Positions 10,067-20,466 of a DNA stretch of 64,000 nucleotides are shown piece after piece (positions within the stretch are counted from its first letter, which is position 1; every line of letters begins with the position of its first letter). Below the pieces are notes generated by a model that saw only the letters and a list, made by a program, of their open reading frames with translations, made no database searches and had not been told where the DNA came from. The DNA is taken from positions 34,751-98,750 of the forward strand of contig NZ_JARYGY010000001.1 of NCBI RefSeq assembly GCF_029906345.1, read 5' to 3'. The DNA is from Aquimarina mycalae. Lineage in GTDB: Bacteria > Bacteroidota > Bacteroidia > Flavobacteriales > Flavobacteriaceae. Both the position numbers and the translations under genes were made by a program.

Positions 10067-11239
10067 ATGAGCGATAATAAAGTCCAAATTTTTGACACTA
10101 CCTTAAGAGATGGAGAACAGGTCCCTGGTTGTAAACTAAACACTAAGCAGAAATTAGTGATTGCCGAGCGATTAGACCTACTAGGAGTTGATGTAATCGA
10201 AGCTGGATTTCCAGTATCAAGCCCTGGTGATTTCACTTCAGTTAATGAAATAGCAAAAATTGTAAAAAACGCAACTGTATGCGGGCTTACAAGAGCAGTA
10301 GAAAATGATATCAAAGTCGCTGCAGAAGCCCTTAAGTATGCAAAAAAACCAAGAATTCATACTGGGATTGGAACTTCAGAATCTCATATAAAATATAAAT
10401 TTAATTCAACTCAAGAAAAAGTAATCGAACGTGGTATCGCTGCTGTAAAATATGCTAAGTCTTTTGTTGAGGATGTAGAATTTTATGCAGAAGATGCTGG
10501 ACGAACAGATAATGAGTTTTTAGCACGTGTTTGCGAAGCTATGATCAAAGCTGGAGCTACGGTTCTTAATATACCCGACACTACTGGTTATTGCCTTCCT
10601 GAAGAATACGGTGCCAAAATAAAATACCTTACAGAAAATGTAAAAGGTATTGATAATGTGATTATTTCTTGTCACTGTCATAATGACTTGGGATTGGCAA
10701 CTGCTAACTCTATCGTAGGAGCAATCAATGGAGCAAGACAGATTGAGTGTACCATTAACGGAATTGGTGAACGAGCAGGAAATACAGCTTTAGAAGAAGT
10801 TGTAATGATTATGAAACAACACCCTTACCTAAAATTAAATACGGATATCGACACTAAGTTATTGTACGACACAAGTCTTATGGTATCTGAAAGTATGGGA
10901 ATGTTAGTACAGCCAAATAAAGCCATTGTAGGTGCTAATGCTTTTGCACATAGTTCAGGAATACATCAGGATGGAGTTATTAAAAATCGCGAAACATATG
11001 AAATCATAGATCCCGCAGAAGTGGGTGTAACTGAATCAGCAATTGTATTGACTGCAAGAAGTGGAAGAGCAGCACTTGCCTATCGCGCCAAAAAAATTGG
11101 TTATGAATTAACCAAACTTCAACTGGATAAAGTATATACAGAATTCTTACACTATGCGGATAGAAAGAAAGAAGTAGTAAATGAGGATATTCATCAGATC
11201 ATGAAAACAGTTGATGTTGCATCTGCAGTTGTAGCATAA
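10067..11239 (+). CDS. leuA: 2-isopropylmalate synthase, short form
   Basis: Condenses acetyl-CoA with 2-oxoisovalerate, the first step of leucine synthesis. The TIM-barrel catalytic domain is complete: [13 protein letters not shown] at the N-terminus, the metal-binding [27 protein letters not shown], and the SSGIHQDG segment. At 390 residues it lacks the C-terminal leucine-sensing domain of the about 520-residue enterobacterial enzyme, so classic feedback inhibition by that domain is not expected. It leads the operon leuA-leuC-leuD-leuB. Homocitrate or citramalate synthase are alternatives from the family, but the neighbours make LeuA the best call. Confidence 0.92.
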   Translation: MSDNKVQIFDTTLRDGEQVPGCKLNTKQKLVIAERLDLLGVDVIEAGFPVSSPGDFTSVNEIAKIVKNATVCGLTRAVENDIKVAAEALKYAKKPRIHTGIGTSESHIKYKFNSTQEKVIERGIAAVKYAKSFVEDVEFYAEDAGRTDNEFLARVCEAMIKAGATVLNIPDTTGYCLPEEYGAKIKYLTENVKGIDNVIISCHCHNDLGLATANSIVGAINGARQIECTINGIGERAGNTALEEVVMIMKQHPYLKLNTDIDTKLLYDTSLMVSESMGMLVQPNKAIVGANAFAHSSGIHQDGVIKNRETYEIIDPAEVGVTESAIVLTARSGRAALAYRAKKIGYELTKLQLDKVYTEFLHYADRKKEVVNEDIHQIMKTVDVASAVVA

Positions 11240-11299
11240 AAAGCAAATTAATAACATGATCCCTTTTAAAGTAAAACTAAAAGGAATAGTATAAAGCAC

Positions 11300-12682
11300 A
11301 TGAAAAAAACATTGTTTGATAAAGTTTGGGACGCTCATGTCGTCAAAGAGGTAGAAAATGGTCCTCAAGTACTTTACATAGATAAACATTTGATCCACGA
11401 AGTTACAAGTCCACAAGCCTTTAATGAACTTGAACAGCGTGGAATCTCTATTTTTAGACCTAATCAGATTGTGGCAACAGCGGATCACAATACACCAACC
11501 ATCGATCAGCACCTACCAGTAAAAGATCTTTTATCTAGAAATCAATTAGCTCAACTTACCGAGAATTGTGACAAAAATAATATTACTCTGTATGGTTTAG
11601 GTCATAAATACAATGGTATCGTTCATGTAATGGCTCCCGAATTAGGATTCACTCAGCCAGGAATGACTATGGTTTGCGGAGATAGTCATACATCCACTCA
11701 CGGAGCATTTGGATCCATTGCATTTGGTATCGGAACTAGTCAAGTTGCTCAAGTTTTTGCCAGTCAATGTTTACTACTTCAAAAACCTAAAAGCCTGCGT
11801 GTAAATGTCAATGGACAATTAAAACCAGGCGTACTGCCTAAGGATGTAATTCTATATGTTATTGCAAAACTAGGCACAAATGCAGGTACAGGATATTTTT
11901 GTGAATACGCTGGTAATGTCTTTGAAGAAATGTCTATGGAAGGTCGTATGACTGTCTGTAATATGAGTATAGAAATGGGAGCTCGTGGAGGTATGATTGC
12001 ACCAGATGAAACTACTTTTGAATATGTAAAAGGTCGAGAGTTTGCACCAAAAGGAGATCTATTTGATAAAAAAGTAGCTTATTGGAAAACGCTGCCAACT
12101 GATGAAGGTGCCGTTTTTGACAAAGAATATCATTTTGATGCTTCTGATATCGAACCTATGATTACCTATGGTACGAATCCAGGAATGGGTATCAAAGTAA
12201 CAGAAAAAATACCAACAGAACACAATGCATCTTTTGAGAAATCATTAGCATATATGAATTTTGAAAAAGGACAATCTTTGATTGATCAACAAATCAATTA
12301 TGTTTTTATAGGAAGTTGTACCAATAGTCGAATTGAAGATTTTAGGGTTGCTGCCCATTATATTAAAGGAAAGAAAAAAGCAGATAATGTTACTGCTTGG
12401 TTTGTACCTGGATCTCAACAAGTAGCATCACAAATTATTGATGAAGGCCTAAATGAAGTTTTCGAAAATGCAGGTTTTAAATTGCGTCAACCAGGATGCT
12501 CAGCATGTTTGGCAATGAATGATGATAAAATTCCAGAAGGAGAATATTGTGTTTCTACTTCTAATAGGAATTTTGAAGGACGACAAGGACAAGGAGCTAG
12601 AACAATTCTAGCTAGCCCATTGGTTGCAGCTGCAACTGCTATTGAAGGGAAAATCGTAGATATTACTAAACAATTGAATTAA
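11300..12682 (+). CDS. leuC: 3-isopropylmalate dehydratase large subunit
   Basis: The large subunit of the [4Fe-4S] isomerase that converts 2- to 3-isopropylmalate through isopropylmaleate, working with LeuD. The aconitase-family signatures are present: ADHNTPT near residue 60, [25 protein letters not shown] with the first cluster cysteine, and [12 protein letters not shown] with the other two. The length of 460 residues is usual. The gene starts 60 bp after leuA and ends 5 bp before leuD, so translation with LeuD is probably coupled. Confidence 0.97.
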   Translation: MKKTLFDKVWDAHVVKEVENGPQVLYIDKHLIHEVTSPQAFNELEQRGISIFRPNQIVATADHNTPTIDQHLPVKDLLSRNQLAQLTENCDKNNITLYGLGHKYNGIVHVMAPELGFTQPGMTMVCGDSHTSTHGAFGSIAFGIGTSQVAQVFASQCLLLQKPKSLRVNVNGQLKPGVLPKDVILYVIAKLGTNAGTGYFCEYAGNVFEEMSMEGRMTVCNMSIEMGARGGMIAPDETTFEYVKGREFAPKGDLFDKKVAYWKTLPTDEGAVFDKEYHFDASDIEPMITYGTNPGMGIKVTEKIPTEHNASFEKSLAYMNFEKGQSLIDQQINYVFIGSCTNSRIEDFRVAAHYIKGKKKADNVTAWFVPGSQQVASQIIDEGLNEVFENAGFKLRQPGCSACLAMNDDKIPEGEYCVSTSNRNFEGRQGQGARTILASPLVAAATAIEGKIVDITKQLN

Positions 12683-12687
12683 TAATT

Positions 12688-13275
12688 ATGGATAAGTTTG
12701 TAAAACTAACATCCTCAGCTATACCATTACCGATAGAAAACGTGGACACTGATCAAATCATTCCAGCTCGTTTTCTAAAAGCTACAAATCGTGATGGATT
12801 TGGAGAGAATTTATTTAGAGATTGGCGTTTTCAAAAAGATGGAACCATCAATAAGGAATTTACTTTAAACAACACTACTTACTCTGGAAGTATTTTAGTT
12901 GCAGGAGATAACTTTGGTTGTGGTTCTAGTAGAGAACATGCTGCTTGGGCAATTCATGATTATGGATTTAAAGTAGTTGTTTCTAGTTTTTTTGCCGATA
13001 TCTTTAAAGGAAATTCATTAAATAATGGGCTACTGCCTGTGCAAGTATCTCCAGAATTTCTGAAAGAATTATTTACCGAAATTGATAAAAATCCCGCTAC
13101 TCAGATTTCAATAGATCTGGAAGCACAGAGTATTACAATTCAATCCACAGGTTCTGAAGCTACTTTTGAAATCAACGATTACAAAAAGATGTGTTTGATA
13201 AATGGATATGATGATATTGATTTTTTGATCAGCAACAAATCAGAAATTGAAGCTTTCGAAAAATCAAGAGTTTAA
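12688..13275 (+). CDS. leuD: 3-isopropylmalate dehydratase small subunit
   Basis: The swivelling-domain partner of LeuC. The 195-residue protein has the family features [13 protein letters not shown] near the N-terminus, [16 protein letters not shown], and the [18 protein letters not shown] stretch that contacts substrate. It begins 5 bp after the leuC stop and precedes leuB by 68 bp, which contain a hairpin. Confidence 0.97.
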   Translation: MDKFVKLTSSAIPLPIENVDTDQIIPARFLKATNRDGFGENLFRDWRFQKDGTINKEFTLNNTTYSGSILVAGDNFGCGSSREHAAWAIHDYGFKVVVSSFFADIFKGNSLNNGLLPVQVSPEFLKELFTEIDKNPATQISIDLEAQSITIQSTGSEATFEINDYKKMCLINGYDDIDFLISNKSEIEAFEKSRV

Positions 13276-13285
13276 AAAAAATAAC

Positions 13286-13308
13286 ATTGTCAGACTCAAC
13301 CTGACAAT
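13286..13308 (+). other. Hairpin between leuD and leuB
   Basis: ATTGTCAG (13286-13293) pairs perfectly with CTGACAAT (13301-13308) around a 7-base loop. No U-tract follows on the plus strand, so it is unlikely to be a simple terminator of leuD; it may stabilise or set the relative amounts of the upstream mRNA. Confidence 0.5.
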
Positions 13309-13343
13309 TAAAAAAATAATAATCTTAAAATAGATACTTATCT

Positions 13344-14459
13344 ATGAAACTAGATATCGCTGTATTATCAGGAGACGGAATCGGACCAGAAGTAACTTCT
13401 CAGGCCGTAAAAGCATTAGAGGCTATTGCACATAGCTTTGATCATATTTTTACTTTTAAGGATGCATTAGTTGGTGCTATTGCCATTGATAAAACGGGTA
13501 ATCCTCTACCCGATGAAACACTACAACTTTGTGCTTCTACAGACGCCGTTTTGTTTGGAGCAATAGGCGATCCCAAATATGACAATGATCCAAGCGCTCC
13601 TATTCGCCCTGAACAAGGATTATTACGTTTACGTAAAGAACTAGGATTGTACGCAAATATTCGCCCTGTGAAAGCTTATGATACTTTAATTGATAAATCT
13701 CCCTTAAAGAGAGAGATCATACAAGGTACAGATATTTCTATTTATCGAGAGCTTACTGGTGGCATCTATTTTGGAAAAAAACATTTAAACGAAGAAGGAA
13801 CAATAGCTTCTGATTTATGCGAGTATTCTAAAGAAGAAATAGAACGTATATCACATTTAGCATTTAAAGCTGCACAAAACCGCAGCAAAAAACTAACTCT
13901 GGTAGACAAGGCGAATGTTCTAGAATCTTCTCGTTTATGGAGAAAAGTAGTTACAGAGATTGCTAAAGAGTATCATGATGTATCACTTGATTTTTTATTC
14001 GTGGATAATGCGGCCATGCAAATGATTCTTAACCCAAGTCAGTTTGATGTGATTTTAACCGAGAATATGTTTGGAGATATTATTTCTGATGAAGCAAGTG
14101 TCATAGGAGGTTCTATAGGATTGCTAGCTTCGGCATCTGTTGGCGACACATGCTGCATGTTTGAACCAATACACGGATCGTATCCCCAAGCTACTGGAAA
14201 AGGAATTGCAAATCCAATTGCTGCCATCCTTTCTGCCGCTATGTTGTTAGAACATTTTGATCTGATTCATGAAGCAACCGCAATCAAAAATGCAGTAGAA
14301 AAAGCTTTAGAATTAAATCTAACCACTCCAGATCTTAATAATATCAATCCGCTAACTACAGAAAAAGTAGGAGATTTTATCTATGATTACATTCTTAACC
14401 CAGAGGATTCTAATATAAATTTTGAAAACATACACGTAGGCCAATCTACTATTATTTAA
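13344..14459 (+). CDS. leuB: 3-isopropylmalate dehydrogenase
   Basis: NAD-dependent oxidative decarboxylation of 3-isopropylmalate to 2-oxoisocaproate, the last dedicated step of leucine synthesis before transamination. The protein is 371 residues with the start AVLSGDGIGPEV, the substrate-binding RELTGGIYFG, the catalytic KANVLESSRLWR region, LTENMFGDIISDEAS with metal-binding aspartates, and FEPIHGSYPQATGKGIANP in the NAD site. It is the last gene of the operon and is followed by a terminator. Confidence 0.97.
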   Translation: MKLDIAVLSGDGIGPEVTSQAVKALEAIAHSFDHIFTFKDALVGAIAIDKTGNPLPDETLQLCASTDAVLFGAIGDPKYDNDPSAPIRPEQGLLRLRKELGLYANIRPVKAYDTLIDKSPLKREIIQGTDISIYRELTGGIYFGKKHLNEEGTIASDLCEYSKEEIERISHLAFKAAQNRSKKLTLVDKANVLESSRLWRKVVTEIAKEYHDVSLDFLFVDNAAMQMILNPSQFDVILTENMFGDIISDEASVIGGSIGLLASASVGDTCCMFEPIHGSYPQATGKGIANPIAAILSAAMLLEHFDLIHEATAIKNAVEKALELNLTTPDLNNINPLTTEKVGDFIYDYILNPEDSNINFENIHVGQSTII

Positions 14460-14488
14460 TAGTATTAGTTATATATTTAAGTAAACGC

Positions 14489-14526
14489 AAAAAGCAATCA
14501 GATTTTATGATCTGGTTGCTTTTTTA
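14489..14526. terminator. Bidirectional terminator between leuB and purC
   Basis: A stem of about 14 bp (AAAGCAATCAGA paired with TCTGGTTGCTTT, one G-U) has A-runs on the left and T-runs on the right, so it can end leuB transcripts on plus and purC transcripts on minus. Confidence 0.8.
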
Positions 14527-14527
14527 A

Positions 14528-15475
14528 TTATTTAGCCAAATATGATAACACATTCTCCTCTATCCTATTCTGGATACTGGAAACGTCTGCTTTCTGAAAA
14601 GCAGTACCTGTAATATTTTCATATAGCTCTATATAACGATCCGAGACAGAATTGATATACTCTTCAGTCATATCAGGAATTTGTTGTCCTTCTTTTCCTT
14701 GAAAACCATTCCCGATCAACCATTGTCTTACAAATTCTTTGGATAATTGCTTTTGAGTTTCCCCTTTTTGTTGTCTTTCTTCATACCCGTTGGCATAGAA
14801 ATATCGTGAAGAATCTGGTGTATGAATTTCATCTATTAAGACAATTTCTCCGTCTTTTGTTTTTCCGAATTCATATTTAGTATCTACCAAGATTAGGCCA
14901 CGTTCTGCAGCGATCTCCGTTCCTCGTTGAAATAATTTTCTAGTATAATCTTCTAATACTAGATAATCTTCTTCAGAAACAATTCCTTTTGCTAATATTT
15001 CTTCTCTGGAGATATCCTCATCGTGTTCGCCATTATCAGCTTTGGTTGAGGGAGTTATTATAGGTACTGGAAATTTATCATTCTCTTTCATTCCTTCTGG
15101 CATTGGTACACCACATAATACTCTTTTACCTGCTTTATACTCTCTAGCTGCATGACCTGATTGATATCCTCTAATTACCATTTCTACCTTAAATGGTTCA
15201 CAAAGATGTCCTACAGCCACATTAGGATCTGGAGTTGCAATCAACCAATTAGGAACTAAATCTTCAGTTGCTTTCATCATCTGCGTAGCAATCTGATTTA
15301 GGATTTGACCTTTGAAAGGAATTCCTTTCGGCATAACTACATCAAACGCTGACAAACGGTCTGTAGCGATCATAACTAACAGATCATCATCAATATTATA
15401 TACTTCTCTTACTTTTCCTTTATATACAGATTTCTGACCAGGAAAATTATAATTCGTATCAACAATGGTATTCAT
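14528..15475 (-). CDS. purC: Phosphoribosylaminoimidazole-succinocarboxamide synthase
   Basis: SAICAR synthetase: joins aspartate to CAIR with ATP in purine synthesis. Motifs include [11 protein letters not shown] at the N-terminal ATP loop, [13 protein letters not shown], the [14 protein letters not shown] segment, and [11 protein letters not shown] with [14 protein letters not shown] near the nucleotide site. At 315 residues it is the long form, compared with about 237 in E. coli. It has its own promoter and a shared terminator with leuB. Confidence 0.96.
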   Translation of the reverse strand: MNTIVDTNYNFPGQKSVYKGKVREVYNIDDDLLVMIATDRLSAFDVVMPKGIPFKGQILNQIATQMMKATEDLVPNWLIATPDPNVAVGHLCEPFKVEMVIRGYQSGHAAREYKAGKRVLCGVPMPEGMKENDKFPVPIITPSTKADNGEHDEDISREEILAKGIVSEEDYLVLEDYTRKLFQRGTEIAAERGLILVDTKYEFGKTKDGEIVLIDEIHTPDSSRYFYANGYEERQQKGETQKQLSKEFVRQWLIGNGFQGKEGQQIPDMTEEYINSVSDRYIELYENITGTAFQKADVSSIQNRIEENVLSYLAK

Positions 15476-15513
15476 TTTTCTTAAAGTTGTAAAGTATCCG
15501 AAAATCTAAGTGA

Positions 15514-15521
15514 CAAAGATA
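15514..15521 (-). promoter_or_regulatory. Promoter -7 box of purC
   Basis: On the minus strand this reads TATCTTTG, a full match to TAnnTTTG, ending 38 bases before the purC start codon. A well-spaced TTG upstream is not evident. Confidence 0.5.
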
Positions 15522-15582
15522 AAAGTGAATCAAATTTTAACTTAAATCTACTCTATTCTTAAATCGTAATTCCTAATTAAAA

Positions 15583-16539
15583 CTAATCGTTTCTATTTTC
15601 TATTTCTTTATAAGCAGCTATTACCTTTTTCACTAGTTTATGGCGAATCACATCTTTATCATCCAGATGTATTACGCCAATTCCGGCGACTCCTTTTAAC
15701 ACAAGTAATGCTTCTTTTAAACCAGAAGTAACCCTTCTAGGTAAATCAATCTGTCCAGGATCACCAGTAATCATGAACTTCGCATTTTTACCCATACGTG
15801 TCAGAAACATTTTCATTTGAGCATGTGTAGTATTCTGTGCTTCATCAAGAATTACAAAAGCATTATCCAATGTACGACCACGCATAAAAGCCATAGGAGC
15901 AATCTGTATTACTCCTTTTTCTATAAAACTTTCCAATTTTTCTGCAGGAATCATATCACGCAATGCATCGTACAAAGGCTGCATATAGGGATCTAATTTT
16001 TCTTTCAGATCTCCTGGCAAAAAACCAAGATTTTCTCCTGCTTCAACAGCTGGACGTGTCAAAATAATTCTTCTTACTTGTTTTTCTTTTAAAGCCTTTA
16101 CCGCCAGCGCTACTCCTGTATATGTTTTACCAGTACCTGCAGGTCCAATAGCAAAAACCATATCATTTTTATATGTCAGCTCTACCAACTTACGTTGATT
16201 AGCAGTTTGTGCTTTGATTAGCTTGCCTCCAACTCCATGAACTAATGTTTCTCCGCTAACGGCAGAAGTTTCATAGTCAGCTTTGCTATCGCTTGTTAGT
16301 ACACGTTCGATGACATTCTCATCCAATTTGTTATATTTTCCGAAATGCTCTAAAAGCATATTAAGACGCATATCGAATTCCTCGAGCATATCCTCATCTC
16401 CGTACACTTTCAATTTGCTACCTCTGGCAACAATCTTAAGTTTTGGAAAATATTTTTTTAATAATTGAATATTACTATTCTGAAGTCCGAAAAACTCCCG
16501 TGGATTGATTTCTGTAAGTTCAATAATAAGTTCGTTCAA
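15583..16539 (-). CDS. phoH: PhoH-like ATPase
   Basis: A 318-residue cytoplasmic P-loop protein of the PhoH family. Residues 1-110 form the N-terminal domain of the PhoH2/PhoL type. The ATPase core has Walker A GPAGTGKTYTG near residue 133, TRPAVEAGENLGFLPGD, Walker B FVILDEAQNTT, and TGDPGQIDLPR. Homologues act with ribosome or RNA metabolism (YbeZ, paired with the RNase YbeY), though the precise role is unsettled. It precedes purC on the same strand by 107 bp. Confidence 0.92.
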   Translation of the reverse strand: MNELIIELTEINPREFFGLQNSNIQLLKKYFPKLKIVARGSKLKVYGDEDMLEEFDMRLNMLLEHFGKYNKLDENVIERVLTSDSKADYETSAVSGETLVHGVGGKLIKAQTANQRKLVELTYKNDMVFAIGPAGTGKTYTGVALAVKALKEKQVRRIILTRPAVEAGENLGFLPGDLKEKLDPYMQPLYDALRDMIPAEKLESFIEKGVIQIAPMAFMRGRTLDNAFVILDEAQNTTHAQMKMFLTRMGKNAKFMITGDPGQIDLPRRVTSGLKEALLVLKGVAGIGVIHLDDKDVIRHKLVKKVIAAYKEIENRND

Positions 16540-16591
16540 AAGCTATAGAAATTTTAGTATGATTTGTTTTTTGGATTGACTAAGTTTGTTC

Positions 16592-16609
16592 TCCCAATAG
16601 CTATTGGGA
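16592..16609. repeat. Perfect 18-bp palindrome
   Basis: TCCCAATAGCTATTGGGA reads the same on both strands. It lies in the 282-bp gap between phoH and the SAM hydrolase gene. Related sequences with CGATAGCTATCG centres are frequent intergenic elements in Flavobacteria (from memory), so this may be a dispersed palindromic repeat rather than a local regulator. Confidence 0.55.
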
Positions 16610-16821
16610 TTGTTTGAAGTTTTTGTCGGGGAATCAAAAATGAAAAACGTATTATAAGTTGAATTTTATTAAAGATCATAAAAAGAAAGTAGTGGTCGAA
16701 AATGATAAACTCATATGTTTTTATTATTGATTTCTAGATTCAAAAAAACTTTGAATAACTTCATAGCAAATTTACATGTTTTTAAGCGCTTATAATTAAA
16801 AGATATTAACAATTCTTATAG

Positions 16822-17652
16822 ATGCCAATAATAACTTTAACTACTGATTTCGGAATCAAAGATCACTTTGTGTCTGCGGTTAAAGGTGCTATCTATACAG
16901 AATTACCTGAAGCAACCATTGTTGATATTTCTCATGAAATCTCACCATTTCATATCACAGAAGCTGCATACATTATCCAGAATGCATATAAAAGTTTCCC
17001 AAAAGGAAGTATTCACATCGTAGGAATTGACAGTGAGCTAAATCCAGAGAACAAACATATTGCCGTAAAACTAGATGAACATTATTTCATTTGTGCTAAT
17101 AATGGATTGATTTCTTTAATTGCTTCAGAATTTAGACCTGAAAAAATTGTAGAAATTAATATTCATGATGCTATTGGCACTAATTTTCCCGTGTTAGATG
17201 TTTTTGTTGCTGTAGCTTGTCATATTGCTCGTGGAGGAACACTAGAAGTAATCGGAAAACCCATTTCAGATATTAAATTAATCAGAGGGATCACACCGAT
17301 TGTAAATGTTGGGGATAAACAAATCGTAGGTAGTATAATTTATATTGACAATTACGGAAACTTAATTACCAATATTACTCGCAAACTTTTTGAAGATGTT
17401 GGAAAAGGTCGTGATTTTAAAATCACTGCCAGAAGTGCAATTTTTAATACCATTTATGAACGATATAGCGATGCAATAAATTTTACGATAGAAAAAAGTA
17501 AACGAGAAGAAGACGGTAAGAAATTAGCTGTTTTTAATTCTTCAGGGTACTTAGAATTGGCTATTTATAAAAGTAATCCTAAAACAGTTGGAGGTGCTTC
17601 CAGTCTTTTTGGATTGTATTACCGAGATACCGTTAGTATTACTTTTGAGTAG
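16822..17652 (+). CDS. S-adenosyl-L-methionine hydrolase (adenosine-forming), DUF62 family
   Basis: Member of the SAM hydroxide adenosyltransferase / fluorinase-chlorinase fold family; most bacterial members hydrolyse SAM to adenosine and methionine. The 276-residue length is typical. Visible are the N-terminal LTTDFGIKDHFVSAVKG with the active-site Asp, VDISHEISPFHI, the ICANNGLISL loop, and IDNYGNLITNI, the usual C-domain contact to adenosine. No halogenase-type loop can be recognised, so hydrolase is the better call. It is followed 49 bp later by a small monooxygenase gene. Confidence 0.9.
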   Translation: MPIITLTTDFGIKDHFVSAVKGAIYTELPEATIVDISHEISPFHITEAAYIIQNAYKSFPKGSIHIVGIDSELNPENKHIAVKLDEHYFICANNGLISLIASEFRPEKIVEINIHDAIGTNFPVLDVFVAVACHIARGGTLEVIGKPISDIKLIRGITPIVNVGDKQIVGSIIYIDNYGNLITNITRKLFEDVGKGRDFKITARSAIFNTIYERYSDAINFTIEKSKREEDGKKLAVFNSSGYLELAIYKSNPKTVGGASSLFGLYYRDTVSITFE

Positions 17653-17701
17653 ATAAACATACAGTTAGTACTTCATAACTATTGAAATTTAAAAAAAGAA
17701 A

Positions 17702-17986
17702 ATGATCATACGAATTGTAAAATTGGGGTTCATTCCTGAGCAAATTGATGCTTTTTTGGAGAATTTCCATCAAAATAAGGAGAAAATTAGAAATTTTGAA
17801 GGATGTTCGCATCTTAAACTAATTAGGGATATTCATCAAACCAATCAATTTTTCACCTATAGTCATTGGGAATCTGAAGCGCATCTCAATAACTATAGAA
17901 ACTCTTCGTTATTTAAAGGAGTTTGGGCCAATACAAAAAATAAGTTTAATCAACGCCCAGAAGCCTGGAGTGTTGAAGAAATATAA
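17702..17986 (+). CDS. Antibiotic biosynthesis monooxygenase (ABM) domain protein
   Basis: A 94-residue single-domain protein of the dimeric ferredoxin-like ABM family: MIIRIVKLGFIPEQ first strand, KIRNFEGCSHLKLIRD, TYSHWESEAHLNNYRNS, and the final QRPEAWSVEE. Such proteins are small quinol monooxygenases or stress-related proteins; many have no tested activity. It lies 80 bp upstream of the gliding gene and may share its transcript. Confidence 0.85.
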   Translation: MIIRIVKLGFIPEQIDAFLENFHQNKEKIRNFEGCSHLKLIRDIHQTNQFFTYSHWESEAHLNNYRNSSLFKGVWANTKNKFNQRPEAWSVEEI

Positions 17987-18066
17987 AATAGTATCATACT
18001 TGAACTCTAATTTATAACAGTAAATTCTTATTTTCACTACCCAATAATTAATATATAAAAACAAAT

Positions 18067-20466
18067 ATGCTTGCAGTAATAAGAAAAGAAATCAATACGT
18101 TTTTTGCCTCCTCTGTAGGATATTTAGTGATTGGAATATTTTTAGTACTTAATGGACTTTTTTTATGGGTTTTTAAAGGGCAGTTTAATATTCTTGATAG
18201 TGGTTTTGCAGATTTGTCTCCTTTCTTTTTAATAGCACCATGGATTCTTCTGTTTTTGATTCCTGCTGTTACTATGCGTAGCATTGCAGAAGAAAAAAAA
18301 CAAGGAACTCTGGAGTTACTTCTCACTAAACCTATTACGCATTGGCAATTAGTTCTAGGAAAATATCTCGGAAGTTTATTACTTATTTGCATAGCCTTAA
18401 TCCCAAGTGTTTTATACATAATCACGCTGTATCAACTAGGAAATCCTGTTGGTAACCTAGACGTCGGAAGTATCATAGGATCCTATATAGCTTTGTTACT
18501 ACTTTGCGGTGTATATACTGCCATCGGAACCTTTGCTTCCTCGATTACCAACAATCAGATTGTGGCTTTTCTTGTGGGTCTATTTCTTTGTTTTTTATTC
18601 TACTTTGGGTTTAGTGGATTGGCAAATTATCAATTATTTGGAGCATTAGGTCACTCGTTAGAACAACTAGGAATCGAATTACATTATGAACGTATTAGTC
18701 AGGGAATTCTGGACACCAGAGATATTATATATTTCATTAGTATCATTACGTTATTCGTGTTTTTAACAATTATAGTCCTTAAGAGATTCCCTCGAAATAA
18801 GGCCGTAAAATTTGTTTCTTTTACAATAATTGGCTGTCTGATCCTTACTCTTATTGGTAATACATTATATAATCGTTTCGATCTGACTGCCGATAATCGC
18901 TTTACACTTTCTGAATCAACAGAGAAATTACTAAGTGAAGCAGAAGTTCCAATCTCTATTGATGTGCTGTTAGAAGGTGATTTCCCTTCAGAATTCAGAA
19001 GATTGCAAGGAGAAACAAAACAAATACTGGAAGAGTTCAATGCAATCAACCCAAACATACAATATGTCTTCACTAATCCAATTGAAGAAGAAGAATTTAG
19101 AAAAGAAACATTAGAAGAATTACAACGATTAGGATTAACTCCGATGGAAGTGAGTGTTCGAGAAAGCGGTAAAACCGAAATTGAAACCGTTGTTCCTTGG
19201 GCAATCATGAATTATCAAAAACGTAGTGTAAAGGTTGCATTGGTAAAAAATACAATCGGAGCAACTACAGAAGAGCGTGTAAATAATTCTATCCAACAAT
19301 TAGAATATGTATTCGCGGATGCATTAAAAAAATTAATTCACCCTAAAAAACACAAAATTGCAGTATTAAAGGGTAATGGTCAGTTACCTGATGTGAACAT
19401 TGCAGATTTTATAAAAACATTGCAGGAATACTATTTTGTTGGCGCTTTTACACTCGATTCGGTAGTATCTAATCCAGAAAAAACATTACACGATTTACAA
19501 AAATTTGATCTGGTAATCAATGCGAAACCAACACAAGCTTTTTCTGAAAAAGAAAAATATGTATTGGATCAATTTATTATGGATGGAGGTAAATCTCTTT
19601 GGTTATTAGAATCTGTAGCCATGGAAATTGACAGTTTGTTTAAACCAAAAGCAGATGGTGCTGCGATTGCTTTTCTACAAGATCTAAAATTAGGAGATGC
19701 TCTGTTTTCTTATGGTGTACGAATTAATCCTGTATTGGTAAATGATCTATACTCTGCACCACTAATGTTAGCTTCTGGTCAAGGAAATGATACCCAGTTT
19801 ACACCACATCCTTGGTTTTATGCTTCATTGACTAAAAGCAATAGTGATCATCCAATAGTAAAGAACATAGAATCTGTAAAATTCGAGTTTTCTAATCAAA
19901 TAGATACATTGCCAAATGACGTAACCAAAACTGTTTTGCTTACTAGTTCTAACAGATCCAAACTCGAAGGAATTCCAAAAGAAATTCGTTTAGATAATAT
20001 TATTGGCCAGAAACCCGATCTTAGTGGTTATATCAAAGGAAATCATAATCTGGCGGTTTTATTAGAAGGTAATTTTAAATCAGTATACAAAGATCGCATA
20101 AAACCTTTTAAACTAAGTAACAATATAGATTCCAGTAGAGAAACCAAAATGGTTGTAATAGCAGATGGAGATGTTATAAAAAATGGTATTAGAAAAGGAA
20201 GACCTATAGAACTGGGATACAATCCATATATGAACATAAAATATGGAAACAAAGAGTTTTTGTTAAATACGGTAAACTATCTACTTGATGATTCTGGCCT
20301 TATGAATGTTAGAGGTAAAGAAATTAATATTTCTTTTTTAAATATCGAAAAGGTGGTTGAAAACAAAACCTTTTGGCAGGTTATCAATATAATAATTCCA
20401 TTATTAATCCTTGGGATATTTGGATACCTCTTTTCTTTGATGAGAAAAAGGAAATATAGCCGCTAA
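18067..20466 (+). CDS. gldFG: GldF-GldG fusion, gliding-associated ABC transporter
   Basis: A single 799-residue reading frame that corresponds to two gliding proteins. Residues 1 to about 240 are an ABC-2 permease like GldF: about six membrane segments, FFLIAPWILLFLIPAVTMRS and EEKKQGTLELLLTKPI. From about 243 a new membrane segment leads into NRFDLTADNRFTLSESTEKLL and a large extracytoplasmic domain like GldG, ending in a C-terminal membrane helix and RKRKYSR. In Flavobacterium johnsoniae these are two genes of about 241 and 561 codons, whose sum is close to this length. The junction (KRFPRNKAVKF) has neither stop nor start. The ATPase partner GldA is not in the window. Confidence 0.93.
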   Translation: MLAVIRKEINTFFASSVGYLVIGIFLVLNGLFLWVFKGQFNILDSGFADLSPFFLIAPWILLFLIPAVTMRSIAEEKKQGTLELLLTKPITHWQLVLGKYLGSLLLICIALIPSVLYIITLYQLGNPVGNLDVGSIIGSYIALLLLCGVYTAIGTFASSITNNQIVAFLVGLFLCFLFYFGFSGLANYQLFGALGHSLEQLGIELHYERISQGILDTRDIIYFISIITLFVFLTIIVLKRFPRNKAVKFVSFTIIGCLILTLIGNTLYNRFDLTADNRFTLSESTEKLLSEAEVPISIDVLLEGDFPSEFRRLQGETKQILEEFNAINPNIQYVFTNPIEEEEFRKETLEELQRLGLTPMEVSVRESGKTEIETVVPWAIMNYQKRSVKVALVKNTIGATTEERVNNSIQQLEYVFADALKKLIHPKKHKIAVLKGNGQLPDVNIADFIKTLQEYYFVGAFTLDSVVSNPEKTLHDLQKFDLVINAKPTQAFSEKEKYVLDQFIMDGGKSLWLLESVAMEIDSLFKPKADGAAIAFLQDLKLGDALFSYGVRINPVLVNDLYSAPLMLASGQGNDTQFTPHPWFYASLTKSNSDHPIVKNIESVKFEFSNQIDTLPNDVTKTVLLTSSNRSKLEGIPKEIRLDNIIGQKPDLSGYIKGNHNLAVLLEGNFKSVYKDRIKPFKLSNNIDSSRETKMVVIADGDVIKNGIRKGRPIELGYNPYMNIKYGNKEFLLNTVNYLLDDSGLMNVRGKEINISFLNIEKVVENKTFWQVINIIIPLLILGIFGYLFSLMRKRKYSR

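Noticed and set aside
11147..11512. 121-residue minus ORF across the leuA-leuC boundary
   Set aside because: Antisense to two conserved genes; no motif.
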